Origin: Segatella copri
GTDB taxonomy: Bacteria > Bacteroidota > Bacteroidia > Bacteroidales > Bacteroidaceae
Direction: 5' to 3'
DNA: 64,000 bases
Assembly (NCBI RefSeq): GCF_009494395.1
Contig: NZ_VZCB01000094.1
Span: forward strand, 18,715-82,714
Part shown: positions 20,199-30,250 of the stretch, one piece after another
How the letters are laid out: each line of letters starts with the position of its first letter
Position numbering within the stretch: position 1 is the first letter of the stretch
The notes under the pieces: generated by a model
Told to the model about the DNA's origin: nothing
What the model saw: the letters and a program-made list of their open reading frames with translations, nothing else
Database searches by the model: none
Translations under genes and position numbers: made by a program

Positions 20199-22745
20199 AT
20201 GAAGAAATATATGTTCGCTTTCCTGATGTGTCTGTTGGTACAGGCATCGTTTGGACAGCGCATCTCTAGAAGCTATAACAACCGTTCCATGTCTGAAGTC
20301 CTGAAGGATTTAGACAAGGCAACCCGTCGATATAAAATCAGTTTTATCTATAATGAACTGGAAGATTTCACCGTCACTACCTCTTTCCGTAATCTCGATT
20401 TGCAGGAAGCTTTGGGACGGGTCTTTGGATTCTATCCGATGAAGGCTACGATAGAGGATAGCTTGATATTCGTGGAATGTACCCAAAAGGAACCTACCAA
20501 AATGATGGGACGGGTGATAGATGAACGTCATCGACCAGTGGAGTTTGCTAATGTGGCTTTACTCAATCCCAGGGATTCTTCCTTTCTCACAGGTGGTGTG
20601 ACCAATGCCAGCGGCAATTTCGTGATACCTTGTGGCATGAAGAAGGTTCTCGCCAAAGTAAGTTGTGTGGGTTATTACACCTTATATAATATATATAATG
20701 TGGGAAAAGTCGGAAATGTGGTGTTGAAGGAGAGTACCATGCATATCAATGGTGTTACGGTGAAGGCGAAATTGCCTTCTTTCAAGATGGGACGTGAAGG
20801 AATGCTCATAGACATACAGCATTCTGATTTGTCAAAAGTAGGAGATGCCGTTGATGTACTCCGACAATTACCTCGCATCAATGTAAGTAGTACCGATGTC
20901 ATCAGCGTTTATGGCAAGGGTACACCTATTATATATATCAACAATAAGCAGGTGAGAGATTCCAGGGAATTGCAGCGCCTGAAGTCTGATGCCATCAAGA
21001 ATGTGGAAATCATTACTTCGCCTGGTGCAAGATATGATGCCACGGTTAGCTCTGTCATACGTATCCGAACCGTCAAGAAGCAGGGCGAAGGGGTGAGTGG
21101 ATCCTTGAATTCCATGGTATGGTATAATGGATATCTGGGAGGGTCAGAACAGCTTAGTCTCAATTATCAGAGTGAAAAGCTCAACTTGTTTGGGTCTCTT
21201 TGGGGATATACAAGAGGGCATAAGGAGGCTACTTCGCTAATTCAGCATATTGAAGGAACGAAGAATGTTACCGTAAACCAGTATGATCCCTTATCCTATC
21301 GCAATACAATGGGAGAAGTAAACTTTGGTTTCAATTATGACCTCAATGATGAAAACTCTATCGGTGCTTCTTATGATTTAGAATGCGAACCCTATGCGAA
21401 AGGGCATGTTGATGGACAGCAGGAAATATTCAATGAGGGACAACCTGTGGATATCATCAAACAGAAAGCATTGGTCGATGATATAGGTGGTCCTACCCAT
21501 GAGTTGAATGCTTACTATGTGGGAAAGGTCAATAAACTGGGAATAGACTTTAATGGAACCTGTCTCTGGCAAAAAACTGGGCGGGATATGTTGGAAACAG
21601 AAGAGGCTACCGTATTGGAAAATCGGGAAATCCATACTGCGAGTCGCCGCCATAATCAGTTGCTTGCAGGCAAACTGGTTCTTTCTTATCCCATAGCCAA
21701 GGGGCAGTTGGAGTTAGGAAGCGAAGTGAGCCATACCCACAGTAGCGGAGAATATAGCAATGCGGAAGGTGTTGTGGCGGATGCTTCTACCGATATGAAG
21801 GAAGATAATTTGGCGGGATTTCTTGCCTTTTCATATCCTTTAGGCTCGTTTTCAATGGATGCAGGATTGAGATACGAGTATGTGTCTGCCAAGTATTATT
21901 CTTTCGGTAAGTATGAAGAAGAGCCTAGCAGGAATTATAGCAATTGGTTTCCCAACCTGACCCTGTCATGGAATAAGGAACCATGGGCGGCATCTCTGGC
22001 GTATACCTGCAAGACAAAGCGTCCTTCTTATAGTTCCTTGCGCAATGAGGTGCAGTATGATAATCGCTATATGTATGAAGGTGGCGATCCTTATCTTCGT
22101 CCTACCATTGCTCATGATGTTTCATTGGATGTGATGTGCAACTGGATTTCGTTTGGTGTGGAGTATCTTTATGAGGACAATCCCATCATCTGGTATGTTA
22201 CCCTTTATAATCATCAGGATATAGCCTTCTTGAGAAATGTGAACTTTTCCAGCAAGCAGACGATGACAGCGTATGTCATAGCTGCTCCCAAGTTCGATTG
22301 GTATCAGCCTATATGGCAAGTCTTCTTTCAGAAGCCTTTTTTTGATGCGGAAAAATATGGTGCCCCTCGTGGTTTGTCGAAGCCTGCCTTGGGTATTACA
22401 TGGAACAACAAGTTTAAGTTGAGTTCTACTTGGACTTCATGGGTGACCCTTCATGCCAATACTACATCCTATAATGCCTTCCGCCGGTATCGCTCTGGTT
22501 ATTTTGCCTCTATGCGAATGGTTAAGACATTCTTTGATGAAGCCTTGACTGTTAATTTCTATGCTGATGATATCTTCAGAAGTCAGAAAGACCAATGGAC
22601 CATGTATGGCGACCATGCAACCTTGACGAAGGATAGTTATAATAGTGCCCGTGAAATTGGTGTCAGGGTGGTCTATAAATTCAATTCCGGTCATAGAAAG
22701 TATAAGGGCTCAGGTGCTGGTAATGCAGAGAAGAGCCGTTTTTGA
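20199..22745 (+). CDS. Outer-membrane beta-barrel receptor with STN signalling domain
   Basis: This 848-residue protein begins with a signal peptide (MKKYMFAFLMCLLVQASFGQ). Then come an STN domain (about 25-90), a carboxypeptidase-regulatory-like beta-sandwich (about 100-180), a plug-like domain (about 200-300, VDVLRQLPRINVSS, IIYINNKQVRD) and a beta-barrel of the OMP_b-brl_3 type to the C-terminus. It is a TonB-dependent-like transducer that should pass a ligand signal from the surface through STN to the adjacent anti-sigma. No SusD-like partner is present, unlike a polysaccharide-uptake locus. An in-frame ATG at 20175 exists, but 20199 gives the clean signal peptide. A long hairpin follows. 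Confidence 0.85.
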   Translation: MKKYMFAFLMCLLVQASFGQRISRSYNNRSMSEVLKDLDKATRRYKISFIYNELEDFTVTTSFRNLDLQEALGRVFGFYPMKATIEDSLIFVECTQKEPTKMMGRVIDERHRPVEFANVALLNPRDSSFLTGGVTNASGNFVIPCGMKKVLAKVSCVGYYTLYNIYNVGKVGNVVLKESTMHINGVTVKAKLPSFKMGREGMLIDIQHSDLSKVGDAVDVLRQLPRINVSSTDVISVYGKGTPIIYINNKQVRDSRELQRLKSDAIKNVEIITSPGARYDATVSSVIRIRTVKKQGEGVSGSLNSMVWYNGYLGGSEQLSLNYQSEKLNLFGSLWGYTRGHKEATSLIQHIEGTKNVTVNQYDPLSYRNTMGEVNFGFNYDLNDENSIGASYDLECEPYAKGHVDGQQEIFNEGQPVDIIKQKALVDDIGGPTHELNAYYVGKVNKLGIDFNGTCLWQKTGRDMLETEEATVLENREIHTASRRHNQLLAGKLVLSYPIAKGQLELGSEVSHTHSSGEYSNAEGVVADASTDMKEDNLAGFLAFSYPLGSFSMDAGLRYEYVSAKYYSFGKYEEEPSRNYSNWFPNLTLSWNKEPWAASLAYTCKTKRPSYSSLRNEVQYDNRYMYEGGDPYLRPTIAHDVSLDVMCNWISFGVEYLYEDNPIIWYVTLYNHQDIAFLRNVNFSSKQTMTAYVIAAPKFDWYQPIWQVFFQKPFFDAEKYGAPRGLSKPALGITWNNKFKLSSTWTSWVTLHANTTSYNAFRRYRSGYFASMRMVKTFFDEALTVNFYADDIFRSQKDQWTMYGDHATLTKDSYNSAREIGVRVVYKFNSGHRKYKGSGAGNAEKSRF

Positions 22746-22782
22746 TAGACCGGTTCTTCAGATAAAAAAGAATTTATATTTC

Positions 22783-22840
22783 AAAAGTCCTTTCATACTA
22801 CGCTTGTGTCTTTGAAGCGTTTTAGTGTGAAAGGACTTTT
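22783..22840 (+). terminator. Long stem-loop terminator after the receptor gene
   Basis: AAAAGTCCTTTCA (22783-22795) pairs perfectly with TGAAAGGACTTTT (22828-22840), and the stem continues inward (TACTA/TAGTG, CGCTT/AAGCG). A-rich and T-rich flanks allow function on either strand. Confidence 0.8.
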
Positions 22841-22887
22841 AACACAAAATAATTGGCAGATTATTCGTTTTTTCCAGATATTATGTG

Positions 22888-22895
22888 TAAATTTG
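22888..22895 (+). promoter_or_regulatory. Predicted -7 element of the DUF3467 gene
   Basis: TAAATTTG matches TAnnTTTG, about 40 bp before the start codon. The -33 region is weak (TTCG, 22864-22867). Confidence 0.55.
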
Positions 22896-22936
22896 CATCA
22901 TAAATTAAAGTTTAACCCTATTAACTTAATAAAATT

Positions 22937-23263
22937 ATGGAAGAAAATAAGAATAAGGAACAGCAGAATCAGTTCCAGATGGGTATCAGCCCAGAAGTAG
23001 CAGAAGGTACATATTCAAACTTGGCATTGATTACCCATTCTAGCTCAGATTTCATTTTGGATTTTGCTTGTGCACTCCCGGGAATGCCGGCACCTCAGAT
23101 CAAGAGCCGTGTCATCATGGCACCAGAGCACGCTAAGCGTTTGCTTCAGGCCTTGCAGAGTAATGTATATAATTATGAGCAGACTTTTGGTAAGATTAAG
23201 ATGGCTGAAGAGCAGCAGGATCGTACTATCGCTCCATTCGGCACACCAAAAGGTGAGGCTTAA
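22937..23263 (+). CDS. DUF3467 domain-containing protein
   Basis: The 108-residue soluble protein starts MEENKNKEQQNQFQMGISPE and carries the DUF3467 core (GTYSNLALITHSSSDFILDF ... PQIKSRVIMAPEHAKRLLQAL). Its function is not known. In Bacteroidales, from general knowledge, this gene commonly sits between rpoC and rpsL, so here it marks the ancestral neighbour of rpsL, with the sigma cassette placed between it and rpoC. It has its own promoter. No signal peptide or membrane segment is seen. Its fixed location beside translation and transcription genes suggests a related role, but nothing in the sequence shows which. Confidence 0.85.
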   Translation: MEENKNKEQQNQFQMGISPEVAEGTYSNLALITHSSSDFILDFACALPGMPAPQIKSRVIMAPEHAKRLLQALQSNVYNYEQTFGKIKMAEEQQDRTIAPFGTPKGEA

Positions 23264-23410
23264 TCCATAAACATACATACTAAGACTAAATTTCCTGCTA
23301 AATTCCACTTTTTCTTTATAAGTTTTGTTTTTAATAGTTATATAAAGTTAAAATTTAGTGTCCTTTTTCAAAAGTTACCTATAATATTAGGTAGTTTGCA
23401 GAAAAAATCG

Positions 23411-23418
23411 TAACTTTG
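23411..23418 (+). promoter_or_regulatory. Predicted -7 element of the str operon (rpsL)
   Basis: TAACTTTG followed by CA matches the consensus. The implied leader to rpsL is about 80 nt. The -33 box is weak. Confidence 0.6.
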
Positions 23419-23503
23419 CACCCCGAAAAGCCCCATAATGTGGTGGCTTATACGGAAATAAGACAATAATAAAAAACAAAATAATAAATTAAAAAGTAAA
23501 ATT

Positions 23504-23884
23504 ATGCCTACTATTTCACAGTTAGTAAGAAAAGGCAGAAGAGTTTTGGTAGACAAGAGCAAGTCTCCAGCTTTGGATTCATGTCCTCAGCGTCGTGGTG
23601 TTTGCGTTCGTGTTTACACAACAACTCCAAAGAAGCCTAATTCGGCAATGCGTAAGGTTGCCCGTGTACGTTTGACAAACTCTAAGGAGGTTAACTCTTA
23701 CATTCCAGGAGAGGGACACAATTTGCAGGAGCACTCAATCGTATTGGTTCGTGGTGGTCGTGTAAAGGACCTTCCTGGTGTTCGTTATCACATCGTTCGT
23801 GGTACTCTTGATACCGCAGGTGTTGCAAACCGCACACAGCGTCGTTCTAAGTACGGTGCTAAGCGTCCAAAGGCAAAGAAGTAA
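23504..23884 (+). CDS. rpsL: Small ribosomal subunit protein uS12
   Basis: The 126-residue decoding-centre protein includes the family loop [20 protein letters not shown] and [10 protein letters not shown], where streptomycin-resistance substitutions usually occur; the Lys residues there look wild type. Length is normal. It is the first gene of the str operon, but an unusually long 186-bp gap separates it from rpsG. Confidence 0.98.
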   Translation: MPTISQLVRKGRRVLVDKSKSPALDSCPQRRGVCVRVYTTTPKKPNSAMRKVARVRLTNSKEVNSYIPGEGHNLQEHSIVLVRGGRVKDLPGVRYHIVRGTLDTAGVANRTQRRSKYGAKRPKAKK

Positions 23885-24070
23885 TTCTAAATCCGGACAA
23901 AATTAAAAGAAATCCGAAAACTCACGGTCGGAGAAGGTCGAGAGTTTAGGTAAAAAGATTATTTTATTAAACGTTTTGCTGGAGAAGTAACAGGTTGAGT
24001 AAATACTCGGGTGCGAGTGTTGAAGAACGATATACAGCCCCATGCAGAATTTAAATTTTTTCGATTAAAA
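23885..24070 (+). promoter_or_regulatory. Long structured rpsL-rpsG intercistronic region
   Basis: This 186-bp gap contains two hairpin candidates: AAACTC (23918-23923) with GAGTTT (23942-23947), and ACTCG (24005-24009) with CGAGT (24014-24018) around GGTG. In E. coli the S12-S7 gap is the S7 autoregulatory site, so a similar role is possible here. No promoter octamer or conserved coding signal was seen. The in-frame GTG at 24011 is not needed for S7. Confidence 0.4.
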
Positions 24071-24547
24071 ATGAGAAAAGCAAAACCAAAGAAGAGAGTG
24101 ATCCTCCCAGATCCAGTCTTCAACGACCAGAAGGTCTCTAAATTCGTAAATCATTTGATGTATGATGGTAAGAAGAATACATCTTATGAGATTTTCTACA
24201 ATGCACTCGATACCGTTAAGGCTAAGATGGCTAACGAGGAGAAGTCTGCACTTGAAATTTGGAAGCAGGCTCTCGATAATATTACTCCACAGGTTGAGGT
24301 TAAGAGCCGCCGTATTGGTGGTGCTACCTTCCAGGTTCCTACAGAAATTCGTCCTGACCGTAAGGAAAGTATCTCTATGAAGAACCTTATCAGCTTCGCT
24401 CGCAAGCGTGGTGGTAAGACTATGGCAGACAAGCTTGCTGCTGAGATTATGGATGCTTATAACAATCAGGGTGGCGCTTTCAAGCGTAAGGAGGATATGC
24501 ATCGTATGGCTGAGGCTAACCGTGCATTTGCTCACTTCAGATTCTAA
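24071..24547 (+). CDS. rpsG: Small ribosomal subunit protein uS7
   Basis: The 158-residue protein starts [20 protein letters not shown]; the open frame extends 20 codons upstream to GTG 24011, but S7 homology begins at ATG 24071. S7 nucleates the head of the 30S subunit and represses the str operon in E. coli. The [14 protein letters not shown] segment and C-terminal helices are normal. fusA follows after 29 bp. Confidence 0.97.
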   Translation: MRKAKPKKRVILPDPVFNDQKVSKFVNHLMYDGKKNTSYEIFYNALDTVKAKMANEEKSALEIWKQALDNITPQVEVKSRRIGGATFQVPTEIRPDRKESISMKNLISFARKRGGKTMADKLAAEIMDAYNNQGGAFKRKEDMHRMAEANRAFAHFRF

Positions 24548-24576
24548 TTTAACATATAAAATAGGTTTAAAAGAAA

Positions 24577-26691
24577 ATGGCAAATCGCGATTTACATTTG
24601 ACACGTAACATCGGTATCATGGCGCACATCGATGCCGGTAAGACAACAACATCTGAGCGTATCTTGTTCTATACAGGTAAGACTCATAAGATCGGTGAGG
24701 TACACGATGGTGCTGCTACAATGGACTGGATGGCCCAGGAGCAGGAGCGTGGTATTACTATCACTTCTGCAGCTACAACTTGTAACTGGAACTATCTCGG
24801 TAAGTCTTATAAGATTAACTTGATCGATACTCCGGGACACGTTGACTTCACTGCTGAGGTTGAGCGTTCACTCCGTGTACTCGATGGTGCTGTTGCTACA
24901 TATTCTGCAGCTGACGGTGTACAGCCACAGTCAGAGACAGTATGGCGCCAGGCTGACAAGTACAATGTACCTCGTATCGGTTATGTAAACAAGATGGACC
25001 GTTCAGGTGCTAACTTCTTTGAGACAGTTCAGCAGATGAAGGATATCTTGGGTGCTAATCCTATTGCTATTCAGATTCCTATTGGTGCAGAGGAGAACTT
25101 CAAGGGTGTAGTTGACCTGATCAAGATGAAGGCTATTCTCTGGCACGATGAGACTATGGGTGCTGAGTATGACGTAGAGGAAATTCCTGCTGATTTGGCT
25201 GACGAGGCTGCAGAGTGGCGTGATAAGCTTCTTGAGGGTGCTGCTAACTTCGATGACGAGGTTATGGAGCTCTATCTCGATGGTCAGGATATTCCAGAGG
25301 AGAAACTCCTTGCTGCTATCCGTAAGGGTTGCTGCGCTATGGAATGCTGCCCAATGTTGCTCGGTTCTTCATACAAGAACAAGGGTGTTCAGCCATTGCT
25401 CGACTATGTATGTGCATTCTTGCCATCACCAATGGATACTCCAAATATCATCGGTACTAACCCTGATACAGAAGAGGAAGAAGATCGTAAGCCATCTGAG
25501 GATGAGCCAACATCTGCTCTCGCATTTAAGATTGCTACTGACCCATTCATGGGCCGCTTGGTATTCTTCCGCGTTTACTCAGGTAAGGTTGTTGCTGGTT
25601 CTTATGTTTACAACCCACGTTCTGGCAAGCGCGAGCGTATCAGCCGTCTGTTCCAGATGAACTCTAAGCAGGAAATCCCAATGGAGTCAATCGACGCAGG
25701 TGATATCGGTGCAGGTGTAGGTTTCAAGGATATCCGTACTGGTGATACACTCTGTGATGAGGATCACCCAATCGTATTGGAGTCTATGACATTCCCTGAT
25801 ACTGTAATCTCTATCGCAGTTGAGCCTAAGAGCCAGGCTGACATCGCTAAGATGGATAACGGTCTCGCTAAGTTGGCTGAGGAGGATCCAACCTTTACAG
25901 TACGTACTGATGAGCAGAGCGGTCAGACTATCATCTCTGGTATGGGTGAGCTCCACTTGGATATCATCATCGACCGTTTGAAGCGTGAGTTCAAGGTTGA
26001 GTGTAACCAGGGTAAACCTCAGGTTAACTACAAGGAGGCTATCACTAAGACAGCTCAGAGCCGTGAGACTTACAAGAAGCAGTCTGGTGGTCGTGGTAAG
26101 TTCGCTTGTATCGATGTAACCATCGGTCCTAAGGACGAGGATTACAAGGAGGGCGACTTGCAGTTCATCAACGAGGTTAAGGGTGGTAACGTTCCTAAGG
26201 AATTCATCCCATCAGTACAGAAGGGCTTCGCTGACTGCTTGTCAAATGGTGTACTCGGTGGCTTCCCAATGACAGGTTTGAAGGTAACTTTGACAGATGG
26301 TAGCTTCCACCCAGTTGACTCTGACCAGTTGTCATTCGAGTTGGTAGCACATCAGGCATTCAAGGTACTTTGCCCTAAGGCTGGTCCTGTCTTGATGGAG
26401 CCTATCATGAAGGTAGAGGTTGTTACTCCAGAAGAGAACATGGGTGACGTAATCGGTGACTTGAACAAGCGCCGTGGTCTCGTTCAGGGTATGGAAGAAG
26501 GTCGTAGCGGTGCTCGCATCGTAAAGGCAATGGTTCCATTGGCTGAGATGTTCGGTTATGTAACAGCTTTGCGTACTATCACTTCTGGTCGTGCAACAAG
26601 TTCTATGGAGTACGATCATCATGCACCTCTTTCTTCAACAATTGCTAAGGCTGTGTTGGAGGAGGTTAAGGGTCACGCAGAACTCCTTTAA
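24577..26691 (+). CDS. fusA: Elongation factor G
   Basis: The 704-residue translocase GTPase contains G motifs [23 protein letters not shown] and NKMD, then domains II-V including [10 protein letters not shown] and the C-terminal [17 protein letters not shown]. It drives mRNA-tRNA translocation and, with RRF, ribosome recycling. The placement after rpsG is the conserved str order, but tuf is not here; it lies at 6.1 kb with the tRNAs. A hairpin follows and separates it from the S10 operon. Confidence 0.98.
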   Translation: MANRDLHLTRNIGIMAHIDAGKTTTSERILFYTGKTHKIGEVHDGAATMDWMAQEQERGITITSAATTCNWNYLGKSYKINLIDTPGHVDFTAEVERSLRVLDGAVATYSAADGVQPQSETVWRQADKYNVPRIGYVNKMDRSGANFFETVQQMKDILGANPIAIQIPIGAEENFKGVVDLIKMKAILWHDETMGAEYDVEEIPADLADEAAEWRDKLLEGAANFDDEVMELYLDGQDIPEEKLLAAIRKGCCAMECCPMLLGSSYKNKGVQPLLDYVCAFLPSPMDTPNIIGTNPDTEEEEDRKPSEDEPTSALAFKIATDPFMGRLVFFRVYSGKVVAGSYVYNPRSGKRERISRLFQMNSKQEIPMESIDAGDIGAGVGFKDIRTGDTLCDEDHPIVLESMTFPDTVISIAVEPKSQADIAKMDNGLAKLAEEDPTFTVRTDEQSGQTIISGMGELHLDIIIDRLKREFKVECNQGKPQVNYKEAITKTAQSRETYKKQSGGRGKFACIDVTIGPKDEDYKEGDLQFINEVKGGNVPKEFIPSVQKGFADCLSNGVLGGFPMTGLKVTLTDGSFHPVDSDQLSFELVAHQAFKVLCPKAGPVLMEPIMKVEVVTPEENMGDVIGDLNKRRGLVQGMEEGRSGARIVKAMVPLAEMFGYVTALRTITSGRATSSMEYDHHAPLSSTIAKAVLEEVKGHAELL

Positions 26692-26716
26692 TAAAATAAA
26701 GAAATAACGGTAAGAT

Positions 26717-26756
26717 GAGGCGCTGCTTAGCGAATGACTCTTAAGCAGCGTACCTC
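26717..26756 (+). terminator. Hairpin between fusA and rpsJ
   Basis: CGCTGCTTA (26721-26729) pairs perfectly with TAAGCAGCG (26742-26750), extended by GAGG/CCTC with a small bulge, and followed by TTCTTCC. The T-tract is imperfect, so it may be a partial terminator. Confidence 0.6.
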
Positions 26757-26806
26757 TTCTTCCTTTAGACTAAAATAATTCATATAATAATAACTTAATT
26801 TTAAAA

Positions 26807-27112
26807 ATGAGTCAGAAAATCAGAATTAAGCTGAAGTCTTACGACCACCAGTTGGTTGACAAGTCAGCTGAGAAGATTGTGAAGGCTGTAAAGGCAACAG
26901 GCGCTATCGTTAGCGGTCCTATTCCATTGCCAACACACAAGCGTATTTTTACTGTAAACCGTAGTACTTTCGTTAACAAGAAGTCTCGCGAGCAGTTCCA
27001 GCTCTCAGATTTCAAGCGTCTCATCGACATCTACAGCTCAACAGCTAAGACAGTTGATGCCTTGATGAAGCTTGAATTGCCAAGTGGTGTAGAAGTAGAA
27101 ATCAAAGTCTAA
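26807..27112 (+). CDS. rpsJ: Small ribosomal subunit protein uS10
   Basis: The 101-residue 30S-head protein also pairs with NusB and NusG in antitermination. The family stretch [17 protein letters not shown] is clear. It is the first gene of the S10 operon. Only 50 bp separate it from the hairpin after fusA and no good promoter octamer is seen there, so read-through from the str operon is possible. Confidence 0.97.
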   Translation: MSQKIRIKLKSYDHQLVDKSAEKIVKAVKATGAIVSGPIPLPTHKRIFTVNRSTFVNKKSREQFQLSDFKRLIDIYSSTAKTVDALMKLELPSGVEVEIKV

Positions 27113-27132
27113 TTATTAAAAATTAAATTGAA

Positions 27133-27747
27133 ATGCCAGGATTAATTGGAAAGAAAATCGGAATGACATCCGTTTTCAGTGCCGACGGTAAGAACATTCC
27201 GTGCACTGTTATCGAAGTAGGTCCTTGTGTTGTAACCCAGGTTAAGACCGTAGAAAAGGATGGTTACAAGGCTTATCAGTTAGGTTTCGGCGAGGCTAAG
27301 GAGAAGCGTACTTCTCAGCCTATGATGGGAATCTTCAAGAAGGCAGGCACAACACCTAAGAAGCACTTGGCCGAGTTCAAGTTTGATGAGGAGTACAACC
27401 TCGGTGACACCATTACAGTTGAAATCTTCAACGGCTGCAAGTTCGTTGACGTAATTGGTACATCAAAGGGTAAAGGCTTCCAGGGCGTTGTTAAGCGTCA
27501 CGGATTCGGTGGTGTAGGTCAGTCTACTCATGGTCAGGATGACCGCGCTCGCAAGCCGGGATCTATTGGTGCATGTTCTTACCCTGCTAAGGTATTCAAG
27601 GGTATGCGCATGGGCGGCCAAATGGGAGGTGATAGAGTAACAACTCAGAACCTTCAGGTGTTAAAGGTAATTCCAGAGCAGAATCTCCTTATCGTTAAGG
27701 GTTCTTTCGCTGGATGCAAAGGTTCAACTGTTTTAATTGAGAAATAA
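27133..27747 (+). CDS. rplC: Large ribosomal subunit protein uL3
   Basis: The 204-residue early-assembly protein sits near the peptidyl-transferase centre. Visible are the [13 protein letters not shown] start and the central loop [20 protein letters not shown] that reaches toward the active site. Its stop overlaps the rplD start by one base (TAATG), implying translational coupling. Confidence 0.97.
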   Translation: MPGLIGKKIGMTSVFSADGKNIPCTVIEVGPCVVTQVKTVEKDGYKAYQLGFGEAKEKRTSQPMMGIFKKAGTTPKKHLAEFKFDEEYNLGDTITVEIFNGCKFVDVIGTSKGKGFQGVVKRHGFGGVGQSTHGQDDRARKPGSIGACSYPAKVFKGMRMGGQMGGDRVTTQNLQVLKVIPEQNLLIVKGSFAGCKGSTVLIEK

Positions 27748-28376
27748 TGGAAGTTAGCGTATTAGATATCAAAGGTCAGGAGACCGGCCGCAAGGTAGCT
27801 CTTAATGATGCAGTCTTCGGCATTGAGCCTAACGATCACGTTCTCTACCTCGACGTAAAGCAGTATCTCGCTAACCAGCGTCAGGGTACAGCTAAGTCTA
27901 AGGAGAGAAGCGAGATGAGCGGTTCTACTCGTAAGCTTGGTCGTCAGAAGGGCGGCGGCGGTGCTCGCCGTGGTGATATTAACTCACCTGTACTCGTAGG
28001 TGGTGCTCGCGTATTTGGTCCTAAACCACGTGATTACCGCTTCAAGCTCAACAAAAAAGTAAAGATTCTTGCTCGTAAGTCTGCTTTGTCTTACAAGGCA
28101 CAGGAGAGCGCAATCGTAATGTTGGAAGATTTCACATTCGAGGCTCCAAAGACTAAAGAATTCTTAAGTGTTCTTAAGAATCTTAAAATTGAGGGCAAAA
28201 AAGTACTCTTTGTTTTGCCAGAATCAAATAAAAACGTATATTTGTCTGCACGTAACTTACAGCGCGCTGAGGTTATCCTCGCATCTAACGTCAATTCGTA
28301 CAAAATTTTGAACGCAGATGTTGTAGTGATTACAGAAAAGTCGCTTGAGACTATCGACCAGATCTTAACAAAGTAA
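27747..28376 (+). CDS. rplD: Large ribosomal subunit protein uL4
   Basis: The 209-residue protein has the exit-tunnel loop ([20 protein letters not shown]) and the C-terminal globular part. In E. coli L4 is the S10-operon repressor; the leader here is too short to show the same element. It begins on the last base of rplC and is 17 bp before rplW, which has a Shine-Dalgarno. Confidence 0.96.
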   Translation: MEVSVLDIKGQETGRKVALNDAVFGIEPNDHVLYLDVKQYLANQRQGTAKSKERSEMSGSTRKLGRQKGGGGARRGDINSPVLVGGARVFGPKPRDYRFKLNKKVKILARKSALSYKAQESAIVMLEDFTFEAPKTKEFLSVLKNLKIEGKKVLFVLPESNKNVYLSARNLQRAEVILASNVNSYKILNADVVVITEKSLETIDQILTK

Positions 28377-28377
28377 A

Positions 28378-28383
28378 AAGGAG
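28378..28383 (+). promoter_or_regulatory. Shine-Dalgarno-like site before rplW
   Basis: AAGGAG lies 10 nt before ATG 28394, one of only four such sites noticed in the window. Confidence 0.45.
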
Positions 28384-28393
28384 ATATTAGAAT

Positions 28394-28687
28394 ATGGCAT
28401 TTATTATCAAACCATTGGTTACTGAGAAGATGACCAAGATTACAGACAAGCAGCCTAACCGCTATGGCTTCGTTGTTCGTCCTGAGGCTAATAAGCTCGA
28501 GATTAAGAAGGAAGTTGAGAGTCTGTATAATGTTACAGTAGTTGACGTGAACACTATTCGCTACGCTGGCAAGCGCTCTGCTCGTTACACAAAGGCAGGT
28601 CTTGTTAAGGGTCAGAAGAATGCGTTCAAGAAGGCAATCGTTACTCTTAAGGAGGGCGATACAATTGATTTTTACAGCAATATTTAA
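28394..28687 (+). CDS. rplW: Large ribosomal subunit protein uL23
   Basis: The 97-residue protein lines the tunnel exit and docks SRP and trigger factor. IIKPLVTEKMT and the RYGFVVRPEANKLEIKKEVE segment are standard. It lies 8 bp before rplB in the unbroken S10 order. Confidence 0.97.
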   Translation: MAFIIKPLVTEKMTKITDKQPNRYGFVVRPEANKLEIKKEVESLYNVTVVDVNTIRYAGKRSARYTKAGLVKGQKNAFKKAIVTLKEGDTIDFYSNI

Positions 28688-28695
28688 AATAAAAA

Positions 28696-29523
28696 ATGGC
28701 AGTACGTAAATTAAAACCGGTTACTCCGGGTCAAAGACACAAGGTTATTGGCACGTTCGAGGATATTACTGCATCCGTGCCAGAGAAGTCTCTCGTTTAC
28801 GGTAAGCGTTCTACCGGCGGTCGAAACAACACCGGTAAGATGACCGTTCGCTACATTGGCGGTGGTCATAAGCAGAAGTATCGTTTAATCGACTTCAAAC
28901 GTGAGAAAGATGGTGTTCCAGCAGTTGTTAAGACAATCGAGTACGATCCAAACCGTTCGGCTCGTATCGCTTTGCTTTACTATGCTGATGGTGAAAAACG
29001 TTACATTATTGCTCCTAACGGACTTCAGGTAGGCACTACTTTGATGTCAGGTGCAGAGGCTGCTCCTGAAATCGGTAACTGTCTTCCATTGGCAAACATC
29101 CCTGTAGGTACAGTGATCCACAACATCGAGTTGCGTCCTGGTCAGGGTGCTTTGTTGGTTCGTTCGGCTGGTAATTTTGCTCAGTTGACTTCTCGTGAGG
29201 GCAGTTATTGTGTAATTAAGCTCCCTTCTGGTGAAACACGCCAGATTTTGAGTGCTTGTAAGGCTACAGTTGGTAGTGTTGGTAACTCTGACCACGCTCT
29301 TGAGCAGTCTGGTAAGGCTGGTCGTTCACGCTGGTTGGGTCGTCGTCCACACAACCGTGGTGTTGTTATGAACCCTGTTGATCACCCAATGGGTGGTGGT
29401 GAAGGTCGCCAGAGTGGTGGTCATCCACGTTCACGTAAGGGCTTGTACGCTAAGGGTCTTAAGACTCGCGCACCTAAGAAGCTTTCTAACAAGTATATTA
29501 TCGAAAGAGCTAACAAAAAATAA
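28696..29523 (+). CDS. rplB: Large ribosomal subunit protein uL2
   Basis: The 275-residue core protein supports subunit association and peptidyl-transferase activity. It shows the OB and SH3-like domains ([18 protein letters not shown]) and the C-terminal signature [20 protein letters not shown] with the functionally important His. Length is normal. Confidence 0.98.
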   Translation: MAVRKLKPVTPGQRHKVIGTFEDITASVPEKSLVYGKRSTGGRNNTGKMTVRYIGGGHKQKYRLIDFKREKDGVPAVVKTIEYDPNRSARIALLYYADGEKRYIIAPNGLQVGTTLMSGAEAAPEIGNCLPLANIPVGTVIHNIELRPGQGALLVRSAGNFAQLTSREGSYCVIKLPSGETRQILSACKATVGSVGNSDHALEQSGKAGRSRWLGRRPHNRGVVMNPVDHPMGGGEGRQSGGHPRSRKGLYAKGLKTRAPKKLSNKYIIERANKK

Positions 29524-29533
29524 AGAGTAAATT

Positions 29534-29800
29534 ATGAGTCGTTCACTTAAAAAGGGTCCATACATCAACGTTTCTCTCGAGAAGAAGATTCTCGCTATGA
29601 ACGAGAGTGGCAAGAAGAATGTTGTTAAGACATGGGCTAGAGCTTCAATGATATCTCCTGATTTCGTAGGACATACTGTTGCAGTTCATAACGGTAATAA
29701 ATTTATCCCTGTTTATGTTACAGAGAATATGGTTGGCCACAAGCTTGGAGAGTTCGCTCCAACACGTCGCTTTGGCGGTCACTCTGGTAACAGAAAGTAA
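29534..29800 (+). CDS. rpsS: Small ribosomal subunit protein uS19
   Basis: The 88-residue 30S-head protein starts [20 protein letters not shown] and ends with [17 protein letters not shown], both diagnostic. It contacts S13 and the A-site finger bridge. Gaps of 10 bp before and 36 bp after keep it in the operon. Confidence 0.97.
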   Translation: MSRSLKKGPYINVSLEKKILAMNESGKKNVVKTWARASMISPDFVGHTVAVHNGNKFIPVYVTENMVGHKLGEFAPTRRFGGHSGNRK

Positions 29801-29836
29801 GCTAAGGGTTAAACCATTTAAAAATTTAAGTAAATA

Positions 29837-30241
29837 ATGGGAGCAAGAAAACATATTGCGGCTGAGAAATTGAAAGAAGCCCGTAAAAACTTGTACTTCG
29901 CTAAGTTGGTAGGCGTTCCTTCTTCTCCACGTAAGATGCGCTACGTTGTAGACATGATTCGTGGTATGGAGGTAAACCGTGCACTCGGAGTACTTCGCTT
30001 CTCTAAGAAGCAGGCATCTGCTGACGTTGAGAAATTACTCCGTTCAGCTATCGCTAACTGGGAAGCAAAGAATAATCGCAAGGCTGAAGACGGTGAGCTT
30101 TATATCAGTAAGGTCTTCGTTGACGAAGGCGTTACAATGAAACGTATGAGACCTGCACCACAGGGTCGTGGTTATAGAATCCGTAAGCGTTCTAACCATG
30201 TAACTCTCTTTGTTGATGCAAAAACTAATGACGAAAAATAA
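29837..30241 (+). CDS. rplV: Large ribosomal subunit protein uL22
   Basis: The 134-residue protein forms part of the tunnel constriction; its beta-hairpin ([20 protein letters not shown]) is complete, with no insertion at the macrolide-resistance site. rpsC follows after 9 bp. Confidence 0.97.
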   Translation: MGARKHIAAEKLKEARKNLYFAKLVGVPSSPRKMRYVVDMIRGMEVNRALGVLRFSKKQASADVEKLLRSAIANWEAKNNRKAEDGELYISKVFVDEGVTMKRMRPAPQGRGYRIRKRSNHVTLFVDAKTNDEK

Positions 30242-30250
30242 TTAAGTAGA

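Noticed and set aside
24011..24070. 20-residue N-terminal extension of S7 from GTG
   Set aside because: S7 homology starts at ATG 24071 and the upstream residues show no ribosomal-protein character.
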